Below are positions 7,479 through 15,909 of a stretch of DNA of 64,000 nt, piece after piece. The stretch lies in NCBI RefSeq assembly GCF_008107635.1, contig NZ_SDGZ01000003.1, forward strand, positions 1 through 64,000, given 5' to 3'. The DNA is from Weissella muntiaci (GTDB lineage Bacteria; Bacillota; Bacilli; Lactobacillales; Lactobacillaceae). The translations under genes were made by a program, and so were the position numbers. Position 1 is the first letter of the stretch. Each line of letters begins with the position of its first letter. The notes below the pieces were generated by a model, which worked only from the letters and a program-made list of their open reading frames with translations, was not told the DNA's origin and made no database searches.

Positions 7479-8526
7479 TCTCATCACCTCGTTTTGCATC
7501 TGGCAGACCATTGAATTTGCCAGTAACAACTACTTTTCCTTTTGCCTTACCAGTCTCAACAAGTTGAGTGGCTTGTTTTATGTTTCGGGCGTTAATACCA
7601 TCATCAATTACTTCTGCTACGGTTGATTGTAATTTACCACTATCAATCAGATTTGCAACGACCTTCAATGCTTCGCCCTGTGAAGCGAGTTCTATATTAT
7701 GGTCTGTTTTTGTGAACATATAGTCCCAATCAAACGACACAGACAAGTTTTTTAATTTTTCCATATCGATGGGTTTATTTACCCCGACAATCGTACCAAT
7801 GTGTCCCAGTGGCTTGATGATGTCAATCAATTGGTCGAAGTAATAAGTGATATCAAATAGTACGGCGATATAGTCAACCTTTTGCTGATCAATTGTTGCC
7901 AAACTTGTTGAGAGATCTTGGTGATAGTCAATTGGAAAATCAACTCCAATCTTTTTCAGCCAATCGAAATCAGCCTTAGAACCCGTTGCAAGAACAGTTA
8001 AACCGGCCCATTTCGCCAATTGATTAAAGATTGATCCAACACCGCCGGCACCATTAATGACTAAAATAGATTTATTTTGATTGACGCCCGCTGCCGGAAT
8101 AACATTAAATTTCTCAAACAATAGTTCATATGAGACGAGCGCAGTTAGGGGCAAAGCCGCCGCCTCAGCATCCGATAGCGTTTTTGGTGCAATTGCCGCA
8201 ATGCGTTCATCAACTAATTGGTATTCTTGGTGACTTCCATCGCGTTTGGTTGAACCGGCATAGTAAATTCGATCGCCGGTTTTAAATTTTTGGACTTGAT
8301 CGCCGATCGCTTCAACAATACCAACGGCGTCATAACCGATGACTTTAGGCTGATCGAGTCGCTCGGTAACACCTTCACGAATCTTTATGTCAACGGGATT
8401 TATAGATAGCCCTGTTACCTTCACGAGTACATCATGTCCTGCTACTTCCGGGATCGGCTTCTCAAAATCCACAAAACTATTATCGTCTTCAACAGCTAAC
8501 CCTTGATAAAAACCAATTGCTTTCAT
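7471..8526 (-). CDS. Zinc-independent quinone oxidoreductase-type alcohol dehydrogenase (MDR superfamily)
   Basis: This 351-residue medium-chain dehydrogenase/reductase has an N-terminal GroES-like half (VLVKVTGLSINPVDIKIREG) and a nucleotide-binding motif NGAGGVGS near 180. Cysteine/histidine zinc ligands are absent, which points to the quinone oxidoreductase/enoyl reductase branch using NAD(P)H. A TAGGAG site precedes the ATG at 8526. It is transcribed away from an HxlR regulator across a 165-bp region with an inverted repeat. Divergent HxlR/quinone-reductase pairs commonly respond to quinones or aldehydes; that role is inferred. Confidence 0.85.
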   Translation of the reverse strand: MKAIGFYQGLAVEDDNSFVDFEKPIPEVAGHDVLVKVTGLSINPVDIKIREGVTERLDQPKVIGYDAVGIVEAIGDQVQKFKTGDRIYYAGSTKRDGSHQEYQLVDERIAAIAPKTLSDAEAAALPLTALVSYELLFEKFNVIPAAGVNQNKSILVINGAGGVGSIFNQLAKWAGLTVLATGSKADFDWLKKIGVDFPIDYHQDLSTSLATIDQQKVDYIAVLFDITYYFDQLIDIIKPLGHIGTIVGVNKPIDMEKLKNLSVSFDWDYMFTKTDHNIELASQGEALKVVANLIDSGKLQSTVAEVIDDGINARNIKQATQLVETGKAKGKVVVTGKFNGLPDAKRGDEND

Positions 8527-8608
8527 ACTTAGACTCCTATAAAATTATATATGCTTATTATTAGTAACTGTTTATGAATATGATTTTACCCTGTTTTAAT
8601 TCGAAATC

Positions 8609-8628
8609 TAGGGATATTTATTTCCCTA
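8609..8628. promoter_or_regulatory. Candidate HxlR operator (TAGGGA-N8-TCCCTA)
   Basis: A perfect 6-bp inverted repeat with an 8-bp spacer is centred in the divergent promoter region of the dehydrogenase and the HxlR gene. Its position suits control of both. Inferred. Confidence 0.5.
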
Positions 8629-8691
8629 AGCCCTTTAACGGAAAATATAGTAAAATTTAATTATGGGATTGGTTTAAGGAGCAAATGGAGT

Positions 8692-9060
8692 ATGAAAAAA
8701 CAAATTTATGATTGTGTTGCGGGTTGTGAGGTTGAATCTGCAGTGCAATTGATTGCAGGCAGATGGAAAAGTGTAATTTTATATCATCTAATTTATGATG
8801 GAGATTTACGCTATAGCGAATTGCAACGCCTTTTTCCAGGGATCGAGCGACGAACTTTGTCATTGCAACTTCGTGGCATGGAAGACGATCGTTTGATTCA
8901 AAAAGTTACCAATTCGCTTGAAGAGAACGTTTCACGTTATCAAATCACCGAATTTGGATTACAAGCAAAACCGGCAATTATTGCCTTATATCAAATGGGT
9001 CGAAACTTTAATGAAGAGAACCAAGGCAAGTATCCGGTTGCCGATCTAGAAAGTTATTAA
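8692..9060 (+). CDS. HxlR (MarR-like) family transcriptional regulator
   Basis: The 122-residue winged-helix protein has the typical HxlR signature: an early cysteine (YDCVAGCEVE, Cys8 and Cys12), LIAGRWKSVILYHL, and RYSELQRLFPGIERRTLSLQLRGME. In the related YodB of Bacillus an N-terminal Cys senses quinones and diamide, so Cys8 is a candidate sensor (established for the family, inferred here). AAGGAG lies ten bases before the ATG. An out-of-frame ATG eight bases upstream opens only an eight-codon ORF. The gene is divergent from the quinone-oxidoreductase-like gene and ends at a strong bidirectional terminator. Confidence 0.9.
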   Translation: MKKQIYDCVAGCEVESAVQLIAGRWKSVILYHLIYDGDLRYSELQRLFPGIERRTLSLQLRGMEDDRLIQKVTNSLEENVSRYQITEFGLQAKPAIIALYQMGRNFNEENQGKYPVADLESY

Positions 9061-9061
9061 T

Positions 9062-9100
9062 AGAAAAGGCACTTCTTCAAATCGAAGAAGTGCCTTTTCT
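9062..9100. terminator. Bidirectional terminator
   Basis: A perfect 17-bp stem (9062-9078 / 9084-9100, loop AAATC) begins with A-rich and ends with T-rich bases. It separates the plus-strand HxlR gene from the minus-strand membrane-protein gene. Confidence 0.9.
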
Positions 9101-9111
9101 ATTAACATAAT

Positions 9112-9480
9112 TTATTTTTTAGAATATGACTGCTTAGTAAAGATGGCTGCCAAAATCAAAATCGTTCCTGGGATAATCAGGAAGAAACTGAAAATGATTG
9201 GCGATAGGAATCCAACAATGCTTAGAATAAAACCTAATTTCTTGTCGAATTCTAGTTTTGTCGTAATCAGAATATATAAACTGAAAACAAACCCAATAAT
9301 GCTGAGCATACTAACAACTGACCAATACATCGTTCCGGTGAAGGAAGATAGATGGTAAATGTTTAACCATGAGATTTGATCAATGGTGTTGTAGATTACA
9401 CTTGCAACAAATCCGACGATGTATACGAATGCTTGGATAATGTTCAAGCTAAAAACTAATTTTGAATATTTCAAATTCAT
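9112..9480 (-). CDS. Four-helix membrane protein of unknown function
   Basis: The 122-residue protein is almost entirely hydrophobic, with about four transmembrane helices (near 10-32, 48-70, 83-97 and 98-115) and a short basic tail. I do not recognise a family. It is the last of three consecutive minus-strand membrane-protein genes (DUF805, DUF4352-like, this one) with gaps of 9 and 18 bp, so co-transcription is likely. A role in envelope function or stress is only suggested by that company. Confidence 0.65.
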   Translation of the reverse strand: MNLKYSKLVFSLNIIQAFVYIVGFVASVIYNTIDQISWLNIYHLSSFTGTMYWSVVSMLSIIGFVFSLYILITTKLEFDKKLGFILSIVGFLSPIIFSFFLIIPGTILILAAIFTKQSYSKK

Positions 9481-9498
9481 TATAATATTTCCTCTAAT

Positions 9499-10245
9499 TT
9501 AATTTAATTTAATTGCGGCAAGTCGAGTGCCACCGACGTTAACGACTAGATAATTCGAGCCGTCGCCTTCAGAATATGTGTAAGAATTATCGTAAAGCAA
9601 ATCACCAGTTACTGACTCGCCAGGTTTGATACTTCCATCTGAGAGATAGGAAAATTTATTAGAACCCAGATTGTCGGCAGCTAGACTAGAATATATGCCA
9701 CCCATGACACTATCGGAGTTTCCATTGGCAACTTCAAAATTGTCATCTGAATACGAAATTGGCCCACTCGACGTATTGGTGATTGTTACATTAATTGCAA
9801 TATAATCTTTGTCTGTATTTTTTACAGAATTAACTTTAATGGTCTCATTACCAACCGAAACAGTATCGTCTTGCGTATATTGCGTGAGATCGGCGACTGT
9901 TAATGTGTCTGTACTACTTGTTGAATCAAGATAACTGCTATCATCACTCGAATCGACCGAACTGCTACTGTCAGAATTCATAGTTTGAATTGTATCGTCA
10001 AACGATTTAAACACCTGTCCAATAAGCGAGACATTCAATGCAAGGATCGAAATAAAGATAGTTACGAGCGACAAAATATGTTTTGCCTTGAAATTTAAGA
10101 TTAAGCCAATCACGGCCATGATCAGTCCGGAACCAACTAAAATGAATCCTTGAAGCTCTGTAAAGTCAAAAAAACTCAGAATCATTCCAACGAAGATGAC
10201 GCCCATCGCAGTAATTGGTAGCCAAATGTATTTCTCTTTTCTCAT
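9499..10245 (-). CDS. Membrane protein with extracellular DUF4352-like (telokin-type) domain
   Basis: The 248-residue protein has three N-terminal membrane segments (~6-26, 32-50, 56-77), a Ser/Asp-rich linker (~95-112) and a C-terminal beta domain of ~125 residues. The KVNSVKNTDKDYIAINVTITN pattern and following strands resemble DUF4352, an immunoglobulin-like extracellular domain common in Firmicutes lipoproteins. Function is unknown. It sits in a run with DUF805 and a four-helix protein. Confidence 0.65.
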   Translation of the reverse strand: MRKEKYIWLPITAMGVIFVGMILSFFDFTELQGFILVGSGLIMAVIGLILNFKAKHILSLVTIFISILALNVSLIGQVFKSFDDTIQTMNSDSSSSVDSSDDSSYLDSTSSTDTLTVADLTQYTQDDTVSVGNETIKVNSVKNTDKDYIAINVTITNTSSGPISYSDDNFEVANGNSDSVMGGIYSSLAADNLGSNKFSYLSDGSIKPGESVTGDLLYDNSYTYSEGDGSNYLVVNVGGTRLAAIKLN

Positions 10246-10254
10246 AAAAAACTC

Positions 10255-10704
10255 CTATTTGCCGTCAAGATTTTCATCATCTGAATTAGCTTGTTGGACT
10301 TCATAAACCTTGATAACCTCGGTTTGACGTACGACAACTTTTGTTGGCATAAGTGTGAATATGAAGATAACGAAGCTACCAAAGATACCGACATATGGAA
10401 TTAAACCAAGGAAAATAAAAGCCCAATGGAAACCACCATCACGTAGTCGCCGGATTGTAATTGAGAGATTGGGAATTATAAGTGCGATAAGAAATAAGCC
10501 AAGAATCACAATGGCAATGATGCTAGGAATTGGTGCTGATGATTCTGAAAATGAACCAGTAACAAGCGCACCACCAAGCATTGCGGCGACTAACAATGCA
10601 ATGATAATTGCATTCCATAAATACGCATACCAATATTGACTACGGGAAGCCGTCCCCGTGAAGTTCACGTAATTTTTCCAAAAATCTGCATAATATTCAA
10701 ACAT
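10255..10704 (-). CDS. DUF805 family membrane protein
   Basis: This 149-residue protein shows the DUF805 layout: an N-terminal FWKNYVNFTGTASRSQYW motif, then four membrane segments, with ITIRRLRDGGFHW between helices 2 and 3. The family is widespread and of unknown function, often near phage or stress genes. It is first in the three-gene membrane cluster and precedes a long non-coding stretch. Confidence 0.85.
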   Translation of the reverse strand: MFEYYADFWKNYVNFTGTASRSQYWYAYLWNAIIIALLVAAMLGGALVTGSFSESSAPIPSIIAIVILGLFLIALIIPNLSITIRRLRDGGFHWAFIFLGLIPYVGIFGSFVIFIFTLMPTKVVVRQTEVIKVYEVQQANSDDENLDGK

Positions 10705-11225
10705 ATATACCCATACCCCTTTTCTCGTTCATCCTCTTTAAGCATAACAAGTTGAAAATATACCCAATTTATTTTCAACCCAGGCAGAATGATTATTAGA
10801 CGCTTCAGTTAAACATCAGTTTTGCAAGCAATCTGTATTTTATGCCTTGATTAAGATATCACATGGTTTCACAAATTGCAATGATTTTCCATGTATACGG
10901 ATTTCTTATTTTTGCAATGCAATGGCATTATCTTAGCTGGCTCATAGTCACTATATTATAATCATTTGGCATTTGTCATAGTGTTGCCTTGTGAAGAATG
11001 TTTGAAAATGATAGATGTCTGATTAAAGTAAGGGCTTGTTTTTCAGGGATTTATAAATAACCACAAAGAATGTTGTCCTTCCTGTGGCTATTTTTATATC
11101 AAGAGCTGTTACTAAGTGTAGACAAGAATACGGGCGTTTTTCGCATAATTTATCAAAAATAAAAGACCAAAAAGATAAGTTCCTTTGGTCTTTGACTCAT
11201 TTTAAATGAATAGGTAGTGTTTACT
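10705..11225. other. Long intergenic region with two hairpins and no convincing gene
   Basis: These 521 bases are AT-rich with stops in all frames. There is a hairpin-like CCACA...TGTGG followed by TATTTTTAT near 11060-11098 (plus strand) and the NlpC/P60 terminator at 11161-11193. A tRNA or known RNA was not recognised. It may hold the promoter of the DUF805 operon and decayed sequence. Confidence 0.5.
11161..11193 (-). terminator. Terminator of the NlpC/P60 gene
   Basis: AAAAGACCAAA (11161-11171) pairs with TTTGGTCTTT (11184-11193). On the minus strand it is followed by TATTTTTG. Confidence 0.8.
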
Positions 11226-12053
11226 TTAAGAGACAACTCTTCGAACCGTGCCTGGTTCAAAAAGGCCCTGCCACGTCAATGTTTTTGAGGTCTTTTTGTT
11301 AATGACCTGATTTAATCTGCTTATGGCAACTCCATTAGTTGAGCTTGCATCATGTAAAATAAAGCCATCCCCTAAGTAGATTGCAACGTGTTGTCGATCC
11401 TCGCTGTAACCATCAGGTGTGACTAAGAGATCGCCACGTTGCATATTATCCCAAGTAACGGCATCGCCAACCTGAGCCAGCAAGGTAGTTGATGCAGCAT
11501 ATTGATAAACAAGCGGTTGACCGGCCTTACGATAGGCCCAGGCGACGAAAGAAGAACAATCAAACTGATGTTTCTCGACTTCACTATCCGTGCGTCCACC
11601 ACCGTAGACGTATGGACTCTTATCGACAAGTTTCATCCCAATCGAGATGGCATCTTCGATCACTTGTGAATCTGAAGTGAGATCTTTGCTGACTGCTTGG
11701 TAAGCTTTGGCAGGATCATCATAGCCCTTTTCGGTGAAATAATAGTAATAACCGTCAATCTTCTTTAAGCCGTATTCCATAACGCCAGTCTTCTTATTAA
11801 AGTAATACTGTTTGCCACTTAACTCTTGTAAGCCATATAACTTTTGCTTTGTTTTAGTCGATGTCAAATAGGTCTTGCTCCCCGTAGTTTCAAGCTTCAA
11901 TGTTTGATTCTCGAAATACTGGGTTTTATTACTAGCAATGCTCTCCGTCTGCTTATCTTTAAAAAAGAAAACAGCTCCAATCACGATCATACATAGTAAT
12001 ACGAAGGTGATAATTCGTCGCACCGGCTTCTTTTTTCGTTTATTACTGCGCAT
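11226..12053 (-). CDS. Membrane-anchored NlpC/P60 (C40) peptidoglycan hydrolase
   Basis: The 275-residue protein has a basic N-terminus and one membrane segment (~14-31), then two aromatic repeats of the cell-wall-binding type (YGLQELSGKQYYFNKKTG / YGLKKIDGYYYYFTEKG, ~73-110). The C-terminal NlpC/P60 domain has the catalytic Cys166 (FDCSSF), His222 (RQHVAIY) and a third polar residue, His234. Such enzymes cut the stem peptide (D-Glu to L-Lys or diaminopimelate) outside the membrane. The combination of signal anchor, wall-binding repeats and C40 domain suggests a role in cell separation or wall turnover. It is monocistronic, with a terminator at 11161-11193. Confidence 0.88.
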   Translation of the reverse strand: MRSNKRKKKPVRRIITFVLLCMIVIGAVFFFKDKQTESIASNKTQYFENQTLKLETTGSKTYLTSTKTKQKLYGLQELSGKQYYFNKKTGVMEYGLKKIDGYYYYFTEKGYDDPAKAYQAVSKDLTSDSQVIEDAISIGMKLVDKSPYVYGGGRTDSEVEKHQFDCSSFVAWAYRKAGQPLVYQYAASTTLLAQVGDAVTWDNMQRGDLLVTPDGYSEDRQHVAIYLGDGFILHDASSTNGVAISRLNQVINKKTSKTLTWQGLFEPGTVRRVVS

Positions 12054-12294
12054 TTTGCCCCCTCATGCGTATGTTAATTTCTTAATTTCATTAGTTTAGC
12101 AGTTTAGCATTTAATGGTTCTTAAATTAATGGCATAAACGTGTTTTGGCTAATAAAATTTCTACTATATTTTACATTAACATAAATGCATACAGTGCACT
12201 AGGTAAAATAAATATGAAACAGTATTACATAACTGCATTCTCATTAAAATCGGCTAGCTGAAACTGGTTAATCCGTCACGGCTCTTCAATTGTA

Positions 12295-12325
12295 AAAAGC
12301 ACGAGGTCAAAGACCGCGCGCTTTT
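12295..12325 (-). terminator. Terminator of the lpd operon
   Basis: AAAAGCACGAGGTC (12295-12308) pairs imperfectly with GACCGCGCGCTTTT (12312-12325). On the minus strand it is followed by a T-run. It lies 10 bp below lpdD. Confidence 0.85.
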
Positions 12326-12334
12326 ATAATGTTA

Positions 12335-12739
12335 TTAATGATTTTTACTAGGTGCAAAAATTTCTTCCGGCGCTGCGACTTGATTATCTTTCAACCAAGC
12401 CGTAATTTGAGCAGCCAAATCCAAAACTATCATTGGAGCTACATGCATTTGAGCATCGCTGATGTTATTGACATGAACGCCACTCACGATAAATGCATTA
12501 TTTTGTAAATGGCTAGCAATTTTGTGGCCTAATAATTCTGTGAGGAGCCCCTCTTGATGAAAATGTTCTGGTCTTGATGGAAGTGCAATTGTTTGTAACT
12601 TCCCATATTTATCAACGGTAGTCACAACACCGTAGTGCATAACATCACCACCGATTAATTGAATCAACAGATCTTGTGCTTGACGTTCGACAACCGCCTT
12701 AATCGAATAGCCTTCTTTTGTTACCGTAAATTCGATCAT
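12335..12739 (-). CDS. lpdD: LpdD/VdcD-like small subunit of the hydroxyarylic acid decarboxylase
   Basis: This 134-residue protein corresponds to the small third component found beside UbiX/UbiD-type non-oxidative hydroxybenzoate or gallate decarboxylases (VdcD, LpdD). It contains HVNNISDAQM and a C-terminal extension. Its exact role in the complex is not established. The start ATG overlaps the lpdB stop by 4 bases, so it is translationally coupled, and it is the last gene before a strong terminator. The call rests on size, position and the operon context more than on a catalytic motif. Confidence 0.8.
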   Translation of the reverse strand: MIEFTVTKEGYSIKAVVERQAQDLLIQLIGGDVMHYGVVTTVDKYGKLQTIALPSRPEHFHQEGLLTELLGHKIASHLQNNAFIVSGVHVNNISDAQMHVAPMIVLDLAAQITAWLKDNQVAAPEEIFAPSKNH

Positions 12740-13338
12740 TGAGTATTACCTCGCAATGAATTCTTTGTTTCTCGAAGGCCTTCCCAACGAGGGCTTAATT
12801 CATTAGAAATATCTAAGTGGTCTAAGATCTTCATAGTAGTATGGCTAACGATATCTTGAATTGTCTTTGGCCGATTATAGAAAGCTGGAATGGGTGGAAT
12901 TACTTCGACGCCCATCTTGGACAATTTCAACATATTTTCGAGATGAATTTGATTGAACGGTGATTCTCTAGGTACAATAATCAACTTTCTTCGTTCCTTC
13001 ATGGTTACATCAGCTGCCCGACCTATTAGTGAGTCACCAAGTCCTGTTGCAATAGCAGCTAGCGACTTCATGCTTGCTGGTATAACAACCATTCCATCAT
13101 GCTTAAAGGACCCTGAGGCTATCAAAGCCCCCATATCACGAGCATCATATATGAAGTCAGCTAAGTGCCCAATGTCCTGCATTGAGTAACCGGTCTCTTC
13201 GACCGCAAGATTCTCCTTGGCCCAGGGACTGATGACAAGGTGTGTTTCAACATCCTTAGCATTATGCAGTTCCTTGAGCAAATCCAAGGCATAAATTGTA
13301 CCTGAAGCACCGGTAATACCGATTACAATTTTTTTCAT
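12736..13338 (-). CDS. lpdB: UbiX-type flavin prenyltransferase (LpdB/VdcB)
   Basis: The 200-residue protein has the flavoprotein signature VIGITGASGTIYALDLLKEL at its N-terminus, SMKSLAAIATGLGDSLIGRAADVTMKERRKLIIVPRE in the middle, and PAFYNRP near 152-158, all characteristic of UbiX. It prenylates reduced FMN to make the prFMN cofactor required by the adjacent UbiD-type decarboxylase. It lies 9 bp after lpdC and overlaps lpdD. Confidence 0.93.
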   Translation of the reverse strand: MKKIVIGITGASGTIYALDLLKELHNAKDVETHLVISPWAKENLAVEETGYSMQDIGHLADFIYDARDMGALIASGSFKHDGMVVIPASMKSLAAIATGLGDSLIGRAADVTMKERRKLIIVPRESPFNQIHLENMLKLSKMGVEVIPPIPAFYNRPKTIQDIVSHTTMKILDHLDISNELSPRWEGLRETKNSLRGNTQ

Positions 13339-13347
13339 AGTGACCTT

Positions 13348-14823
13348 CTACCGTAAATACTTTTGCCAATCAGAGACCGGCATGAACTCGGCTCTTTCGA
13401 AGTGCTCTTTTAAGGCGAATGGAATCGTACCATCCAGAACAGTTTTTGATGACATTCCTTGAAAGGCAATCTTACCTGGATCATATGCTGGTGATTCAGA
13501 TGGATCTAGAGGATGATTGCGCATTTGATCTAAGACCATAATATCGCGATCACCTTGGAAACGGGTGTTGATTGACCACATAACATCGTTCCAATCAAAG
13601 ATATCGACATCTTCTGAAACGAGAATAACCGTCTTCAATTCCTTGAAAGCTCCAAAGGCAAGGATTGCAGCTTGTCTTTGGATACCTTCATCAGAAGGTA
13701 CATGCTTTTTAATTTGCATAATTGTCATGTATTTTCCACCACCTGCAGGTGGATTGTAAACATTCAATACATTTCCTGGAATTGCTTTATCGACCATGTT
13801 CAAAATGGAAGCCTCAGTTGAAATGCCGGCCATTGACACATGTTCTTCCGATGGGCCGATTGTTGTTTGGACGATTGGATTGTCCTGACGATGAGTGATT
13901 GCTTTTACCTTCATCACATTAACATGTGGGTTTGCAGTTCCGTTATAACCAGGGAACTCTGGCATTGCATGGCCAGTATTGGTATTAACATCTTCTTGCA
14001 TATAAGTCTTTGGTAGAATCTCAGCTTCGATGATCCATTCCGCACGTGCAATCCCTTTTTCTGGAATCGTAATTCCATCAACTAATTGAACTGCCTCTCC
14101 ACGCATTGCTCCGGCCACACCAAGCTCATCGTACCCCAATGGCGTTGTTGGTGCTTCGAAAGTTACGCCAAGTGGAATAACTGGGTCAAGACCAATGTTG
14201 ATTGTTACGGGCATTGGTTGATCTAACTCTTCAAATTCGCCTAAAAAGGCACCGATATGCCGTCCACCAGGTTGGATAAAGACCCCGATGGTATCTTCGT
14301 CTTCTAGCACCATTCTGTGAATGGTTGCATCGTGTTTTGTTTGCTCAGGATTTGAACCATAGACAACCCCCATTGTGATATAGGGACCGGCATCCTGCTC
14401 CGTGTTCGTTGGTGCTGCCAAAATTTTTCGAATATCGAAACCTTCATCAGTTGCTAGATGAACAACCTCTTGCGCAGGTGCTTGTTCACGTGTAACAACG
14501 ACTGGGGCAATCGGATGTTCAACAGATTGCGACCAGAAGCGACCAAGCGTCTTCCAATCCTGATGCAAAAGAGCACCAACGCGCTTACGGCTAGCTAATA
14601 GTCCAATTAACACTCGACTACCAGGATATCCTTTGACATTATTAAACATCATTGCGGGACCTTCATTAGTTGGTCGTTGGACAGTTCCACCTGCACCGAT
14701 ATAACGGTAAACTCCAGAAAGTTCTGCATTTGGATCAACTTCAAGGTCAGTCTCATGATATTGGCCGGGAAGCTCTTTAAGCTCATCTAAGGCCCGGCGT
14801 AAGTCGTAAAATTGTTCAGTCAT
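13348..14823 (-). CDS. lpdC: UbiD-type hydroxyarylic (gallate/protocatechuate-like) acid decarboxylase, catalytic subunit
   Basis: The 491-residue protein is full length for the UbiD family. The region GIARAEWIIEAEIL carries the acidic residues that bind prFMN and protonate the substrate, and the GGGKYMTIMQIKKH and TRFQGDRDI blocks are typical. It removes CO2 from hydroxylated benzoic acids with the prFMN made by LpdB. Close similarity in gene content to lpdC/lpdB/lpdD of lactobacilli suggests gallate or protocatechuate as substrate, but vanillate or 4-hydroxybenzoate cannot be excluded. TTTGGAGG precedes the ATG. In Lactiplantibacillus plantarum the catalytic gene lies apart from lpdBD; here all three form one operon. 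Confidence 0.92.
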   Translation of the reverse strand: MTEQFYDLRRALDELKELPGQYHETDLEVDPNAELSGVYRYIGAGGTVQRPTNEGPAMMFNNVKGYPGSRVLIGLLASRKRVGALLHQDWKTLGRFWSQSVEHPIAPVVVTREQAPAQEVVHLATDEGFDIRKILAAPTNTEQDAGPYITMGVVYGSNPEQTKHDATIHRMVLEDEDTIGVFIQPGGRHIGAFLGEFEELDQPMPVTINIGLDPVIPLGVTFEAPTTPLGYDELGVAGAMRGEAVQLVDGITIPEKGIARAEWIIEAEILPKTYMQEDVNTNTGHAMPEFPGYNGTANPHVNVMKVKAITHRQDNPIVQTTIGPSEEHVSMAGISTEASILNMVDKAIPGNVLNVYNPPAGGGKYMTIMQIKKHVPSDEGIQRQAAILAFGAFKELKTVILVSEDVDIFDWNDVMWSINTRFQGDRDIMVLDQMRNHPLDPSESPAYDPGKIAFQGMSSKTVLDGTIPFALKEHFERAEFMPVSDWQKYLR

Positions 14824-14900
14824 CTTTTTTCCTCCAAATTAGTACTTGGAGTTATTATCAAATTAATCACGGCACAGAACAATTCAACTATTACATAAAT

Positions 14901-15782
14901 CTATTCCGGAATGGAATGTTGTAAATAATCCCAGAATAAATCTGAGGCGGCAGTATTATGTTCCTTGTTTCTCACAAAGCCCAACACAGAGGAGATGTTT
15001 TCCGCAATTGGAACTAGTTCAACATTGGCATTGGCTTCTGATTGTGCAACCTTCTCCATCATCAATGAGACACCACTTGATCGACTAACCATTTCCATGA
15101 TTAAGTTGGGGCGTTTACCCTCATAGTTAATTTGGGGATTAATCCCGACCTGCTTAATCAACTTTTTAATTGGCTGCAGGAGTTGAGTATCATCATCCAA
15201 TAGTAGCCATTTTTCAGTCGCTAAATCAGCTAAATTGATTTTTTTGAATTTTGTTAGCGCATGGCCTCGTGGTAACACCGCAACAAAACGATCCTCTTCA
15301 CTAGGGATGACAGCATATTCTGGAGAAAGTTCTTTAAACATCCGCGTAAAAATGATATCTGTTTCGCCCTTGATAGAATCGAGTAAATTTACCGCTTCAT
15401 CTTCGGTAAGATTAAGATTGATCTCCTCATCCTGTTCGCTTTGAAATTGAGTAATTAGATTTAAAGCACGATAGTTCATAATTGAAGGAATTGTTTTAAT
15501 TAATAACTGATGATTCTTGGTCCGCTCGGTTCGGGCCAAAGCACTGTTTAGTTCAGCCGAGAGATTAGTAATTTGTTGCGCATACCCTAGAACTAGCTCG
15601 CCATCAGTTGTTAAATCGATTTTGCGGTGCTCACGTTTAAACAAAGTGACGCCTAATTCTTTTTCAAGGGAAAGAATTTGTTTGGAAATATTACCTTGAG
15701 TCGTAAACAGATTTTCTGCCGTCTCCGTATAGCTCAATGTATGTGACAGATCAATAAACGTGTTTAATTTATTTAATTCCAT
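14901..15782 (-). CDS. LysR family transcriptional regulator
   Basis: The 293-residue LysR protein has an N-terminal winged helix (residues 1-60, including TAENLFTTQGNISKQILSLE) and a C-terminal substrate-binding domain. It lies 77 bp upstream of lpdC in the same direction and is divergent from a DUF554 gene. It is the obvious candidate to sense phenolic acids and switch on lpdCBD, though it could equally control the DUF554 gene. The 127-bp divergent region contains the 12-bp palindrome AGAATATATTCT, a possible binding site. Confidence 0.88.
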   Translation of the reverse strand: MELNKLNTFIDLSHTLSYTETAENLFTTQGNISKQILSLEKELGVTLFKREHRKIDLTTDGELVLGYAQQITNLSAELNSALARTERTKNHQLLIKTIPSIMNYRALNLITQFQSEQDEEINLNLTEDEAVNLLDSIKGETDIIFTRMFKELSPEYAVIPSEEDRFVAVLPRGHALTKFKKINLADLATEKWLLLDDDTQLLQPIKKLIKQVGINPQINYEGKRPNLIMEMVSRSSGVSLMMEKVAQSEANANVELVPIAENISSVLGFVRNKEHNTAASDLFWDYLQHSIPE

Positions 15783-15818
15783 GATTTTGCCCTCGTTCAG
15801 TTTGAATTATTCCAATCC

Positions 15819-15830
15819 AGAATATATTCT
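15819..15830. promoter_or_regulatory. Palindrome AGAATATATTCT, candidate LysR site
   Basis: A perfect 12-bp palindrome sits in the divergent promoter region, with nearby GAAT/ATTC half-sites. It is a plausible regulator site, unproven. Confidence 0.35.
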
Positions 15831-15909
15831 ACCATTTTTAGAATTGTTTGCTAATTTGTCGCGTGGTTACAATGTTGGTTAGAAATAATTTGATACGGGA
15901 GTTTTATTT

